From assembly GCA_003427395.1 (NCBI GenBank), contig BFEA01000044.1:3092422-3119485 (forward strand): a DNA stretch of 27,064 nucleotides, read 5' to 3'. This stretch comes from Chara braunii. Lineage: Eukaryota > Streptophyta > Charophyceae > Charales > Characeae. This document shows positions 9,106 to 17,937 of the stretch, piece after piece (positions within the stretch are counted from its first letter, which is position 1; each line of letters opens with the position of its first letter). Made by a program: the position numbers and the translations under genes. The notes under the pieces are model-generated. The model made no database searches, was not told the origin of the DNA, and saw only the letters and a program-made list of their open reading frames with translations.

Positions 9106-10430
9106 CATGATCCAGGCATCAGCTTTTGTTGAGAGGGGAATCTTGGTGTAGACTTGGTCGCTGTTTGGATACTTATTAGCGGAGTTTAGGTTGGGTAGTT
9201 CTCGAATAAGGAAGGGATGAGAGGCAGTGGGAGGAGGAGGGAACAAGAGGGAGGGGAGGGGAGGGTTGTGGGATCGGAGGGAGGGGAAAGGAGGGGACTT
9301 GGGTGAATGGGATGGGATGGGACGGGATGGATGAGATGGGATCGATTTGTTCTGCTGAGTGTCATTCCTCATGCGTTCTGTCGCAAGTATTTGCAAGGCA
9401 GCATGGAGGGGAAAGAACGGTAGAGCTGCTCTAACTGCCCTTGCTGGGAGATTAGACCAGATTTTAGCATTGCAGTGGCAAGCACTGGCTACCATGACAT
9501 GGGACAGATTTGGCAGCCATAACTGGAAACCACAGCCACTGTAGCTAAGGTCCTAGGTGGACAATAGGGGTGGTTGTGAGTGATGGGCATCTTTCATCAG
9601 GAGGTCCATTTGGATGGAAAGGAGAGTAAAATTTTTGAGAGCTTATTATCCTGTCCACTCCTATGAGCACTGCACTGTATGTCTTACCGGTGATGGTGGG
9701 GCTGCAAGCCTCTCCTATTTGGTTTTCCTTGGGTATATGTTTATGGCTGTACACTTTTTGGCTTCGATAAAAGGCATGTTCTTGATCCCCTACAAGACGG
9801 ATTCCATATTTCACCAAATTTTGTTCTTTATTTGCTAAAAGACAGATCACATTCATCATCGATCTTTTAGCTTCCAATCTGGTCGCATTGCCGGAGTGTT
9901 TTGGGTGTGCACACATGGCAATGGACCTGGGTCTGTTACGCTATCTCACACAGTGATGGCTCAGCATTGCAGGTGTGGCAGCCATATGACTGAGTGAGGT
10001 GAGGTGATTAAGGAGTGGCACTTGTGGAAAGTGTGACCGTAAGCGTTGGAGGCTCTAGTGATTATTGGGACAGGCACAGTTGGCGAGTGGTAGCCATTGT
10101 GGTCGGGCTGATGGGTGATGATTGGAGACAACCCCATTGATGCTTGATGGCTGGATGAGAAGTTGTAGATCATATACATCATTGCCGTTCGCTGTTTCGG
10201 TGCTGTATATAGATAAGTGTTGGTCTCAACAAGTGGTGTTGAGATTTGATTGTCATCTCTTGGGCATATCATCACATGGTACTGTGCCACACACCAGGAC
10301 TTTCTGGACTAAACCTGGCCGTAATCGTGGTTAGGTACGTGCTTGAAAGTCCAAATGTGAGCATGAACTTACATTGGCATTGAGCTTTGTCCTGCTATTG
10401 TCCGCAGCTGAAACCGGCCATATGTAGACA
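9106..10430. other. Gene-free stretch with G-rich tracts
   Basis: I see no convincing gene. Open frames are short or low complexity (Pro/Ser-rich on the minus strand at 9097-9495, caused by the G-rich tract). Two runs fit the four-tract G-quadruplex pattern: 9249-9265 (G-runs separated by single A) and 9309-9326 (GGGATGGGATGGGACGGG). The origin of this DNA is unknown; it may be old repeat or host intergenic sequence. Confidence 0.5.
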
Positions 10431-10585
10431 GTGAGATTGTCCCCCCCCCTCCCTCCTCCCCCCTCCCCCTCAAAAATTTGGACCATTTCTCGATTTATGT
10501 GGGTCATCCTTGCGCAGGGGCCACACTGATCTTCTCTGTATCATTCCAATTTTAACGGATGTCCTGAGGGATGCTGTGAGATTGT
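10431..10585 (-). mobile_element. Retroposed U6 insertion with 10-bp target site duplication
   Basis: GTGAGATTGT occurs at 10431-10440 and again at 10576-10585, exactly bracketing a minus-strand U6 sequence and its 3' tail. Direct repeats of this kind are the mark of target-primed reverse transcription by LINE machinery. The tail beyond the U6 3' end (10441-10470 read on the minus strand) is G-rich with a few A, not a plain poly(A). Confidence 0.72.
10472..10574 (-). pseudogene. U6 spliceosomal snRNA retropseudogene
   Basis: U6 is the catalytic snRNA of the spliceosome. On the minus strand the sequence is full length (about 100 nt). It has the plant-type GGACATCCG start region, AAAATTGGAA, the intact ACAGAGA box that pairs with the 5' splice site, TGGCCCCTGCGCAAGGATGA, AAATCGAGAAATGGTCC and a terminal AAATTTTT. 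Against the plant U6 I recall there are about seven core substitutions. One changes the catalytic AGC triad to AGT, and the 5' stem-loop is degraded. A CTATAAG sequence (10596-10602) lies at a Pol III TATA-like distance. Flanking direct repeats and mutations nevertheless favour a dead retrocopy over a functional gene. Confidence 0.85.
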
Positions 10586-10598
10586 TTTCTTTTTTCTT

Positions 10599-10653
10599 AT
10601 AGTTTTTTGTTGTTACCCTTCTTTTTTAGTAATAGTTTTTTGTTATGACCCTG
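10599..10653. repeat. Two near-identical 22-bp T-rich copies beside the C-type LTR
   Basis: ATAGTTTTTTGTTGTTACCC (10599-10618) and ATAGTTTTTTGTTATGACCC (10632-10651) are 33 bases apart. They lie between the U6 insertion and the LTR edge. Their meaning is unclear; the second could be read as an alternative LTR end (TGTTATGAC). Confidence 0.5.
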
Positions 10654-10654
10654 C

Positions 10655-11649
10655 TGCAAAGAAAATTAGCGAGAGCGAATGACAGATCCAAATTGCCTCA
10701 TCATATTGAAAACCAGATAGTTGTGTGGCACAGAGAAAGCAGAATGAACCAATTGCATGCCAATAAGAGCAAAACAATGAATCCAATTGTCAATGTCAGC
10801 CCCTCTTCTCGCCACCATCGACAAAGTATTGAGTGTCGGTCTCCTAGCTGGTGAATGGTGCCCAATCCACAGACTTGCGACATCTACTCTAGCTTACACT
10901 ACAACGATGCAACCAAAAGACTTCAGCAGCAGAGCTGATGTATGGGAAGATGTCGCCAGTGCAGACCTCCACGACCGATCAGGTATGTCCTCCTCTCTCT
11001 CTCCTCCACTCACGATTCCTGTTTTTTCTATAACGTGCATACCACCATGTCCCAAGGACAACCATCCAACCCCATACCATCATGTCCCAAGGACCACCAT
11101 CCAACCCCACCAACAACCATGCATGCTCGGCCCGACTATGGCCGACATGCGATACTGATTCAAGCAGCGTCCTGCGCCAGCGCCGGGACGTGCTCACCAC
11201 TGGCGTCGCATACCGTAAAGGTGCAGACCAGAACAAGAACCGACCTCTCTTACATAGTACAAGATAGCGCAGCGGAAGGCTAATATACCAATGATCAGAC
11301 CAGTCAATGTCGTAATGCAGACCAAACATACATCATCATCATCATTCCATGGTGTGAAAGGGGCTGGCGCTCACACAGGAAGAGTGCGCCAATCCCCAGC
11401 CATACACAGACGAAGAAGAGTGGGGTTAGACGAAGAAGAGGGGAAGATGGGAATGTCGTCAACACCAAGTCTTCGGTACAGGTCCCAAATAATCCCTCGT
11501 CCAATGTCTCAATCCCAATGTTGAGTCTGGATCCAAATGTCGTCAAGTCCCGAAGTCACCAATCTCTCTCTCTCTCGTAGTCTGCAGATCCTGAGAAGTC
11601 AGGTAGCGAGAGGGTGAGGAAGAGATGGTGGACTTAGAAGAGGAAGAAG

Positions 11650-11686
<37 letters not shown>

Positions 11687-12362
11687 AGTCCGGTACTAAC
11701 CTGTGAAGGTGGCACCTTGTTGCAGGTACATCGAAGACGAAGCTGGAGCTATGGCGCCATACAGGTAAGTCTCCCTGGCCTCTGCCAACCATCTCTCTCT
11801 CTCCAACGCTACTCTAGCTCCTAATAGCGCCCAGCGCTGAAGACTACTGCTAACGCTACTACTACTACTGCAGCGCTCCTCCAGAGTGCTGCTGCCGAAT
11901 CCTGAAGACTACCTCCTGCCTCCTGCACGTGAAGTGCCTGGGAAGTCCCTATGAACTACCTCGTGACTGCCTCCAGCCTGCAGGGCGGGCCAGTCTTATG
12001 TAGTGCTGGCCCGTCCAGGAGGCTGCTCTTGCCAATGCCAAAACGTGCCAGTCCCTGGCGTTCAAACGAAGGTTGTCTTGAAAACAGGCCCAAAATGGCC
12101 TGTGCTAAAACCCTGGTCTGGTGCCTAAGTTTCAGGGCAGGTCGATCTTATGAGGGCCTGAAAATGGCCCTCCGTTTCAGGCGGAAAAGACTCAGGGCCC
12201 GGAGGGCCCTTTTTAGGCTGAAACGGCACAGGGACTGTAGGCCCTTGTTTTCAGGCTTTTAGGCTGAAACAACACAGGGCCTCTAGGCCCTTGTTTTCAG
12301 GCTTTTAGGATGAGAACACTGGTCGGGCCGTGCAGGCCCGTGTGGCTGCGCAGTATGCCACA
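10655..12362 (-). repeat. C-type LTR, minus strand, without adjoining element
   Basis: Read on the minus strand it starts TGTGGCATAC at 12362 and shares, in order, the U3 repeats, TATA region and later sequence with the LTR at 26338-27064. The far end starts TGCAAAGAAAAT on the + strand and resembles the end of the D LTR (TGCAAGGAAAAT). No polypurine tract precedes it and no primer site follows. It is therefore a solo LTR or a fragment. Flanks do not show a matching target duplication, which favours rearrangement. Its TATA box is changed to TACATAA (minus strand; + 11996-12002). No gene inside. Confidence 0.72.
11652..11684 (+). repeat. (CT)n microsatellite in the C-type LTR
   Basis: An uninterrupted CT run of about 33 bases. 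The homologous place in the + strand LTR at the window end is a longer GA run (27019-27064), so this is a length-variable microsatellite inside the LTR. Confidence 0.9.
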
Positions 12363-12888
12363 ACTGGCCAGCGCTCTGCCTGGACTGAGCTCCCACAGAG
12401 GCAGGGCTCTCGGACAATGCCAGGCAGAATGTGTCTGGCCTCGCTGCGAGCAGTTTTCTTCATGGAAATTCTGCTGTGTGAGCCCTGTCTGGCTGGATGA
12501 GCCAGGTACCCAGTAGCTTCACGTTCAGACTCAGTATCTGCACCCAGTCCCACATTCAGATAGTGGCCTGGGGCCGAAGCAGTTAGTGCCACCCAACTGT
12601 GCGGCATGGCTCTTGTCACTTGCTGCTTCCTGATTGGCCGAAAGGCCTTGTGCCACATCGCTGCCTGTGAACGCCCCTTGGGCACACATTGTCTCGGTCA
12701 CACATTCAGATAGTGGCCTGGGGTCAAGCTTAGGGCGCAGCAAAAAAGGGTCCCGTGACAGGTTTCACAACTCGGCACTTTGGCTGGGGCCCTTTCTGGC
12801 TCCGCCGAGCCCTTGGAGCCTCGATCTGCGCAGTTTTTTCTTGGTGCAAAACTCACTTTGACAGAGTGCGATTCAGTGCAATTTTCTA
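12363..12888. other. Gene-free stretch with a 23-bp direct repeat
   Basis: No gene is recognised. CACATTCAGATAGTGGCCTG plus GGG occurs at 12551-12573 and again at 12701-12723, exactly 150 bases apart. Some segments (for example GCCTGGACTGAGCTC) resemble the interior of the D LTR, so this may be old LTR debris. Confidence 0.45.
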
Positions 12889-13180
12889 TTTTTTTTTGAG
12901 CACACACCCCTAGCAAACGACCTAGGTGCTCCGGTCTATTGGTGGGGAGCAGCACCTGCTGGAAAGCGGGTCCAGCGTCCCATTGATTGCCCTGTACCCA
13001 GGGGATTATTTGCGCAGGTTTGATGATAAGTATGTTTGACAAACAAAGGGCCGCCTCTTCAGTCTGCACCAGACCGCCAGATCACTCATATTACTCTAGC
13101 AGCTACTTCCTGTTTCCTCTGAAGACCAGTCAGCTCTGTATCTGCCCTATATCACCCGTTCAGTCTGCTCCATACCATTG
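12889..13180 (-). mobile_element. LINE 3' end: last codons, 3' UTR and A-tail
   Basis: Joining this piece to the minus-strand LINE fragment at 22296 across element D keeps the reading frame and gives only a few more codons before a TGA. The rest would be 3' UTR. Read on the minus strand it ends in nine A (12897-12889) and an A-rich continuation, as expected for a LINE tail. The ATTG at 13177-13180 is one copy of the target duplication of element D. Confidence 0.62.
13177..13180. repeat. Target site duplication of element D, left copy (ATTG)
   Basis: ATTG directly abuts the LTR edge TGCAAGG. The right copy is at 22296-22299. Four bases is one less than the usual five of Ty3/gypsy, but the pair restores the interrupted LINE frame. 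Confidence 0.65.
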
Positions 13181-14287
13181 TGCAAGGAAAATAAGCAACA
13201 GCGAGATGACAATTCCAGATCACACCATCACATTGAAAGCCAGATAGTCACACCGTGTCTAGAGAGCAGCATTGCACCAATAATACACCAATGGAGGTTC
13301 GTAGCACTGAAAACCAATGTTCATGGAGAGCATACTNCGTGTCTAGAGAGCAGCATTGCACCAATAATACACCAATGGAGGTTCGTAGCACTGAAAACCA
13401 ATGTTCATGGAGAGCATACTCTCTCCTCTCAACACAAGAGTCCAGTCCCTTCACACTCTCACTTGGCGCTCAGCGCCCAGCCTACTCCTACACAGCTACT
13501 ACAGACGACGAAATGACAATGCAACTGTTAACATCAGCGGCAGCCCGAAGTACTTGAAGATGTTGCCCATGCAGACCATCGCCAATACAAGGTATGTGCC
13601 CTCACATCATCATCATCATCCTTCACCTATCCCCTGACTACACCCACGTCTGTCCTCTGTTTCACCCGAAGACCACCCCTGCGCCTCACTGTAGTCCAAG
13701 CCCACCAGCTATGGTGGCTGGGTTATGGCGCTGCCCTCATCAGCGCCCTTCTTCCCTGCACGATCGCACGTGCTGCACGTCGCCTCTCAGCGCCAGCCAG
13801 CAGCCACGAGCCTTGCTCCAGCAGCGCTGCCGTTAGCATGCGAGTGCCTGAATGAGGCTGCCTGGAGTGAGCTCTTTCCTTTATGGAAAGAGCCGGCCTA
13901 CTCGCGCAGCCTGGCTGCACTGGCCTGTGCCCAAAAGCTTTCGGAAGGCCCTAGGAGGCTGCCTGTGTTCAGCAGCTACTGGGCTGCTGGGCCTCGTTCG
14001 GTTGGGCGCCAACTGTCTCTGCATGAGGCTGCGAATCACGCCCAGGGCCTGCATTCTTTGGAAAAGCCCGGAGGGCCGTGGAAATGTCTTTGTTGCTCGG
14101 CGTGTGTTTCTCTCAACCAACTGTCGCGTCGCAACTACCTGGACCCCAAATATGAAATTGACAGTCGATGGCCTCTTGCAAAAAGCCAGGCCCGCCTTCA
14201 CTTAGGGCGGGCACCTCCGCCTCCACTTAGGGCGGGTAATGCAGCAAACAGGGCCTCATAGGCCTGCCGAGGACTCAGATCCTCGCA
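13181..14287 (-). repeat. 3' LTR of element D
   Basis: Read on the minus strand it starts TGCGAGGATC right after the polypurine tract and ends CCTTGCA next to the target duplication. The first bases form a hairpin (CGAGGA with TCCTCG). It holds CAT microsatellite units, GC-rich segments and an 83-bp duplication around an N. Open frames here (for example 13725-14261 on the + strand) are not real genes; the sequence is LTR. Confidence 0.9.
13254..13420. repeat. Identical 83-bp copies around a single N (3' LTR of D)
   Basis: Positions 13254-13336 and 13338-13420 are identical, with N at 13337. The other D LTR shows the same arrangement at the same place. An unmerged overlap of assembly contigs explains this more simply than a real duplication. 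Confidence 0.8.
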
Positions 14288-15219
14288 TTCCCTCCTCCTT
14301 TACTTCGTAGGTCCTCTGAGAAGTCTCTTATTCTCCAGGCATTTTCCCTTTTGAGTGAGCTTTCATAGCCTGCGATCACTTGAGGTGCTGTTCTCATGAG
14401 TTCTTCTCGTGTGAACCACCGGTCTTCTTTAGGATCCAGATACTGCATTCTCGGTTTAGGAGGTCGCCCTCTGCCTGTTGGTCGAGGAACAGGCATCACT
14501 CGATGCTCGACGATCTGGTCAATGTCCACTTCGCCATCCATGGTTGGGGGCAGCATTGATCTTCTGGAAGGGAACTGCTCAGTAGCAGCGAAGGGTGCTA
14601 ACTTAGAGGCATGGAACACAGGGTAGGTACGCAAGTGAGGTGGGATGCGAATTACATATGAAGGACCGTCTGGTTGATCTCCTACAATGTCTAAGATCTC
14701 CCAAGGCCCAAAGTATTGTGGCATTAACTTGCGGGATATGCCTAACTCCTGACCAAGCTCAGTGGACTTGATCCAGACTCTCTCGCCTACCTGAAAGTTA
14801 GAAGGCCGTCTATGCTTATTCTCAGATGCAATCATTGCTTCCTAAGATTTCCTGATATGTTCAACGGCCTGCTGCAGCATCTGTTCATACTTGACAGCAA
14901 ACTCTATGCTACCGGGTGCTGCAGTGGGTTCCCTTTCTGGTAGCAGAAAGTCAAGGGCGTTTCGCGGCTTCCAACCAAGATGCAGTTGGTTGGGAGTCAT
15001 GCCTGTAGTACTATGCACAACGTTGTTGTACAGGCTGGCAACGAGAGGTAGTTTCTCGTCCCAGTCGTCCTGACTTGGCTTGATATAGTGCCTAAGCAGT
15101 TGCTGTACTACTCGGTTCATTTGCTCGGCTTGACCATTTGACTCAGGCTGATTTCCTGAAGTCATTTGGAGTTTTGTGCCTAATTGCTCAGCAGTAGTCT
15201 GCCACAGTTCGCTCGTGAA
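14275..15219 (-). pseudogene. pol: Pol of D: integrase C-terminal half and chromodomain
   Basis: This continues pol after a TGA at 15222-15220 (SDRDV-stop-FTSEL, where Arg CGA is expected). The integrase Glu is in GQAEQMNR. A second stop, TAG at about 14838, interrupts HIRKS-stop-EAM, where Gln is expected. Then come the FGPWEIL and PVFHASKL region and a chromodomain. The chromodomain begins DIDQIVEHR and has an inserted Pro/Gly/Arg-rich stretch before its MQYLDPKEDRWF part. The coding frame reads through the polypurine tract (KGGG) into the LTR. Its stop (14277-14275) lies 11 bases inside the LTR. Confidence 0.85.
14288..14301 (-). other. Polypurine tract of element D, within pol coding sequence
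   Basis: Read on the minus strand AAAGGAGGAGGGAA immediately precedes the LTR start. It is also translated as part of the last pol codons, so the plus-strand primer site overlaps the gene. Confidence 0.75.
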
Positions 15220-16305
15220 TCAGACATCCCTGTCACTTACAATAGATGTAGGTAGACCGAAGTCTCTTACCCAGTTGTCCATGAAAAGTTTGATGACGAA
15301 GTCAGTTCTAGCAGTTTCGGGCATAGCGATCAGTCTGGCGAACTTGGTAAAACGGTCCACTATGACAAAGATGTGTCTCTTTCCTGACCTGCTGGTCACC
15401 AGGGTATCCATGAAATCCATGAACACACTCTGGCCCGGTCCTTCAGGGATCGGCAAGGGTTTGATCAACCCAAGTGGAACCTGAGTCCTTGGTTTGTCTC
15501 TTTGACAAACCTGGCAGGGTTCAACATAACGTTTTGCATCTTCCAACATAGAGGGCCACCATAATCTCTGTACTAAATCCGCTGATGTCTTTCTATAGCC
15601 AAAATGTCCCGATGCATCATGACATTCTCCTAAAAGTAAACTACGTAAAGACTCGCTATTCGCTATCGTACATTCGTCCAAAGTCTTTTTGTCCTTGGCT
15701 TGGAATCTACGGATGATCTCAGACATAACTGGGTCTCCTTGATAGGCTTCCACCAACGATCGAGTGAGTTCGTCAGATATGCTAAACTCGGTGACTAGCG
15801 CGCCCAGATAATNTGCCCTTCTTGATAGNGCATCANCCACTTTNTTGTACGTACCCTTGATAGGATCAAGTTGATAGTCATACATGTCTATCACTTGAAT
15901 CCATCTCTTGAGTGCGTCCGACAATACAGGCTGTGTCTTAATCCAACGCAAAGTCCCATGGTCAGACCTCACATAGAAAAATCTTCCTAGGAGGTAATGT
16001 CTCCAATGAACTAGCGCTCTGTACAGGGCGTAGAGCTCTCTCTCATAAGTGGACTTAGCTAACTTTTGAGAAGGCATCTTTTTACTCATGTACTCGACCG
16101 GTCTCAACTTTGGACCCTCTTGTTGCGCAAGGACTGCGCCTATGCCATAGTGGCTGGCGTCTGTGGTCACAACAAACGGCTTGTCAGGATCAGGAAGTTT
16201 GAGAACTTCATAGTGTGTTAGAGCATACTTCAATTTCTTGAAGCTTGCCTCACACTCTTTAGTCCACTCCCAAGGGGTGTCAAGTCGAGTTAGATCTGTT
16301 ACAGG
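15220..16305 (-). pseudogene. pol: Pol of D: RNase H and integrase N-terminal half
   Basis: A one-base deletion near 16303 separates RT from this part; the frame resumes as LPVTDLTRLDTPWEW. RNase H shows D in TTDASHYG, E in YERELYAL and D in RSDHGTL. The last aspartate lies in a stretch with four Ns (15813-15844) and cannot be read. Integrase has the HDASGHFG and CQVCQRDK zinc-binding parts, then D in FMDFMDT and D in SDRDV. The TGA at 15222-15220 ends the segment. The next segment is in the same frame. Confidence 0.85.
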
Positions 16306-17136
16306 GAGGCTAACGTACTATAGTTTTTGACGAAAGGACGATAATAGCCTGTCATCCCCAAAAACGATCTGACCTCAGTAACGGTCTGAGGTCTAGGCCA
16401 GTCACGTATGCTGACCACCTTTGCATCTTCCGGCCTCAACCCATCTGCTGAAATTTCATGACCCAGATACAAGATCTTGGTGAGACCGAACTCGCATTTC
16501 TCCAAGTTAATCTTGTACTGGTGCTGTCTTAGGAGACCTAGCACTGTATTCAAGTGCTCAACGTGCTCCTCTGCAGTCTTACTAAAGATAAGGATATCGT
16601 CGAGGTACACGACGATGAACTTGTCTAAGTAATCATGAAAGATCCGGTTCATTGCGTGCTGGAACGTCCCAGGTGCATTGCATAGGCCAAAGGGCATCAC
16701 CACAAACTCGTACAGACCGTACCTGGTCTGAAAAGCGGTTTTGTGCTGGTCCTCAGGTCTAATGGCAATTTGATGGTATCCAGACTTTAAATCTATCTTA
16801 GTAAAGTACCAGCATCCTTGCACTCTATCCAATAGGTCGTCGATGCGGGGTAGGGGTTCTGCGTTTTTCACAGTGATGGCATTGAGACCCCTATAGTCAA
16901 TGCACATCCTCAGGATACCTCCCTTCTTCGGTACGAATAGCACTGGAGCGTCGTAAGGGGAGGTACTAGGCCGTATCCATCCCTTCTCTGTGAGCTCCTT
17001 GAGCTGGCGGTGAAGCTCATCTAACTCCATGGGAGACATCCTATAGATTCGTCCTCTAGGCACATTGCTACCTGGGACAATCTCTATCGCATGTACAACC
17101 TCCCTTTCCACCACGCCTGTGGGCTCCTCAAAAAGG
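16299..17136 (-). pseudogene. pol: Pol of D: reverse transcriptase
   Basis: The RT frame picks up as DLFEEPTGVVEREVV, one base out of phase with the protease segment, which suggests a one-base insertion near 17135. In the fragment starting with MVEREVV, the first catalytic Asp is D108 ([10 protein letters not shown]) and the YLDD box is at 170-173. LRMCIDYRGLN and MPFGLCNAPGTF are the usual template and substrate contacts. It stops at 16299-16301 through the second frameshift. RT residues themselves look intact. Confidence 0.87.
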
Positions 17137-17937
17137 TCTTGAATATTGTGCGACGACTCTTTCTATCTCTGGGGGTGTTTTAACGGCCTCCCCTTTCTCA
17201 GAGACAAAGACTAGATACATGCCCTCCTCTCGATTCTGCTTATAGTAGTTATAGAAGGATGAAGCGCACATACACCCGTAGTTTTCTATTAGACTGCTAG
17301 CTTTATACTTCTTCAAGCTAATAGTTCTACCATTGGGCAATTTGTGGATCAACACCTTTCTATCCCAGTCAAACTGAGGTTGCGAGACTTCGAGGTAGTA
17401 CATGCCTAGTAGCATATCGAATGGCAGTTCGTCGCTCACCAGGAAGAAGATCTTGTGGACCACTTCCTCTCCTCCATAGGAGAAGGTGCAGGCTACGTCC
17501 TTGACATAGTCTTTGACAATCATTTGGTGCTTGTTGGCTAGCGTAGAAGCTACAGTTCTGCTAAGTCGTTGCACTTGGTCCCCTAAGCGCAGTCTATCCA
17601 CACAAGCACAACTGATGAAATTTCGTGTAGAGCCTATGTCTGCGAAGGCGCCAACCTTGCGGCCACCTACATCTACTTCTACCACGAAATGTTCACCCTT
17701 TGGACCTCTACTGATCATCACCGAAGAGTCCTTGGGGTCCTTCCCTGACCACTCAGTCTCTAACACTTCTAGGGCCTCAGACACATCTGTCGAACAGAGC
17801 GTCGGTGGGTCTGAATGTGTCTGTGGAGCAATGTGTGGGTCTCTAGCCTTGGCCAACGCCTGAAGTGGGGAAGGCAATGTTACCACTTCAGCACGAGTAA
17901 GAGCGGCTAATACTCCTCCTGGCCCGAGGTGTTTCCC
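17128..17937 (-). pseudogene. pol: Pol of D: protease segment in the -1 frame
   Basis: The frame is open from the GGGAAAC heptamer (17937-17931) through an N-terminal spacer to the protease, so it could be reached by a -1 slip from gag. The active-site motif is FADIGSTRNF. Ile takes the place of the Ser/Thr normally next to the catalytic Asp, a change that would be expected to hurt activity. The second protease segment, FDMLLGMYYL, is at about 17395-17425. The segment ends at 17128 because of a frameshift into RT. A Tyr/Asn-rich linker (YGCMCASSFYNYYKQNR) follows the protease fold. Confidence 0.82.
17907..17937 (-). promoter_or_regulatory. Putative -1 ribosomal frameshift signal at gag-pol overlap (D)
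   Basis: On the minus strand CAG GGA AAC is read in gag, giving the phased heptamer G GGA AAC (17937-17931), exactly as in element A. The -1 frame is open onward into protease. A weak stem, AGGAG with CTCTT, can be drawn around the gag stop. The heptamer and frame relation are seen; activity is inferred. Confidence 0.68.

Noticed and set aside
9097-9495. 132-residue Pro/Ser-rich open frame on the minus strand
   Set aside because: It is produced by the G-rich tract and has no start context or domain.
10472-10602. Functional U6 gene with TATA-like CTATAAG upstream
   Set aside because: The flanking 10-bp direct repeats, changed catalytic triad and degraded 5' stem favour a retrocopy; the TATA-like sequence lies outside the duplication and is probably chance.
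13725-14261. 178-residue open frame in the D LTR
   Set aside because: The same DNA is one of two LTR copies; the other copy breaks the frame, so it is not a conserved gene.
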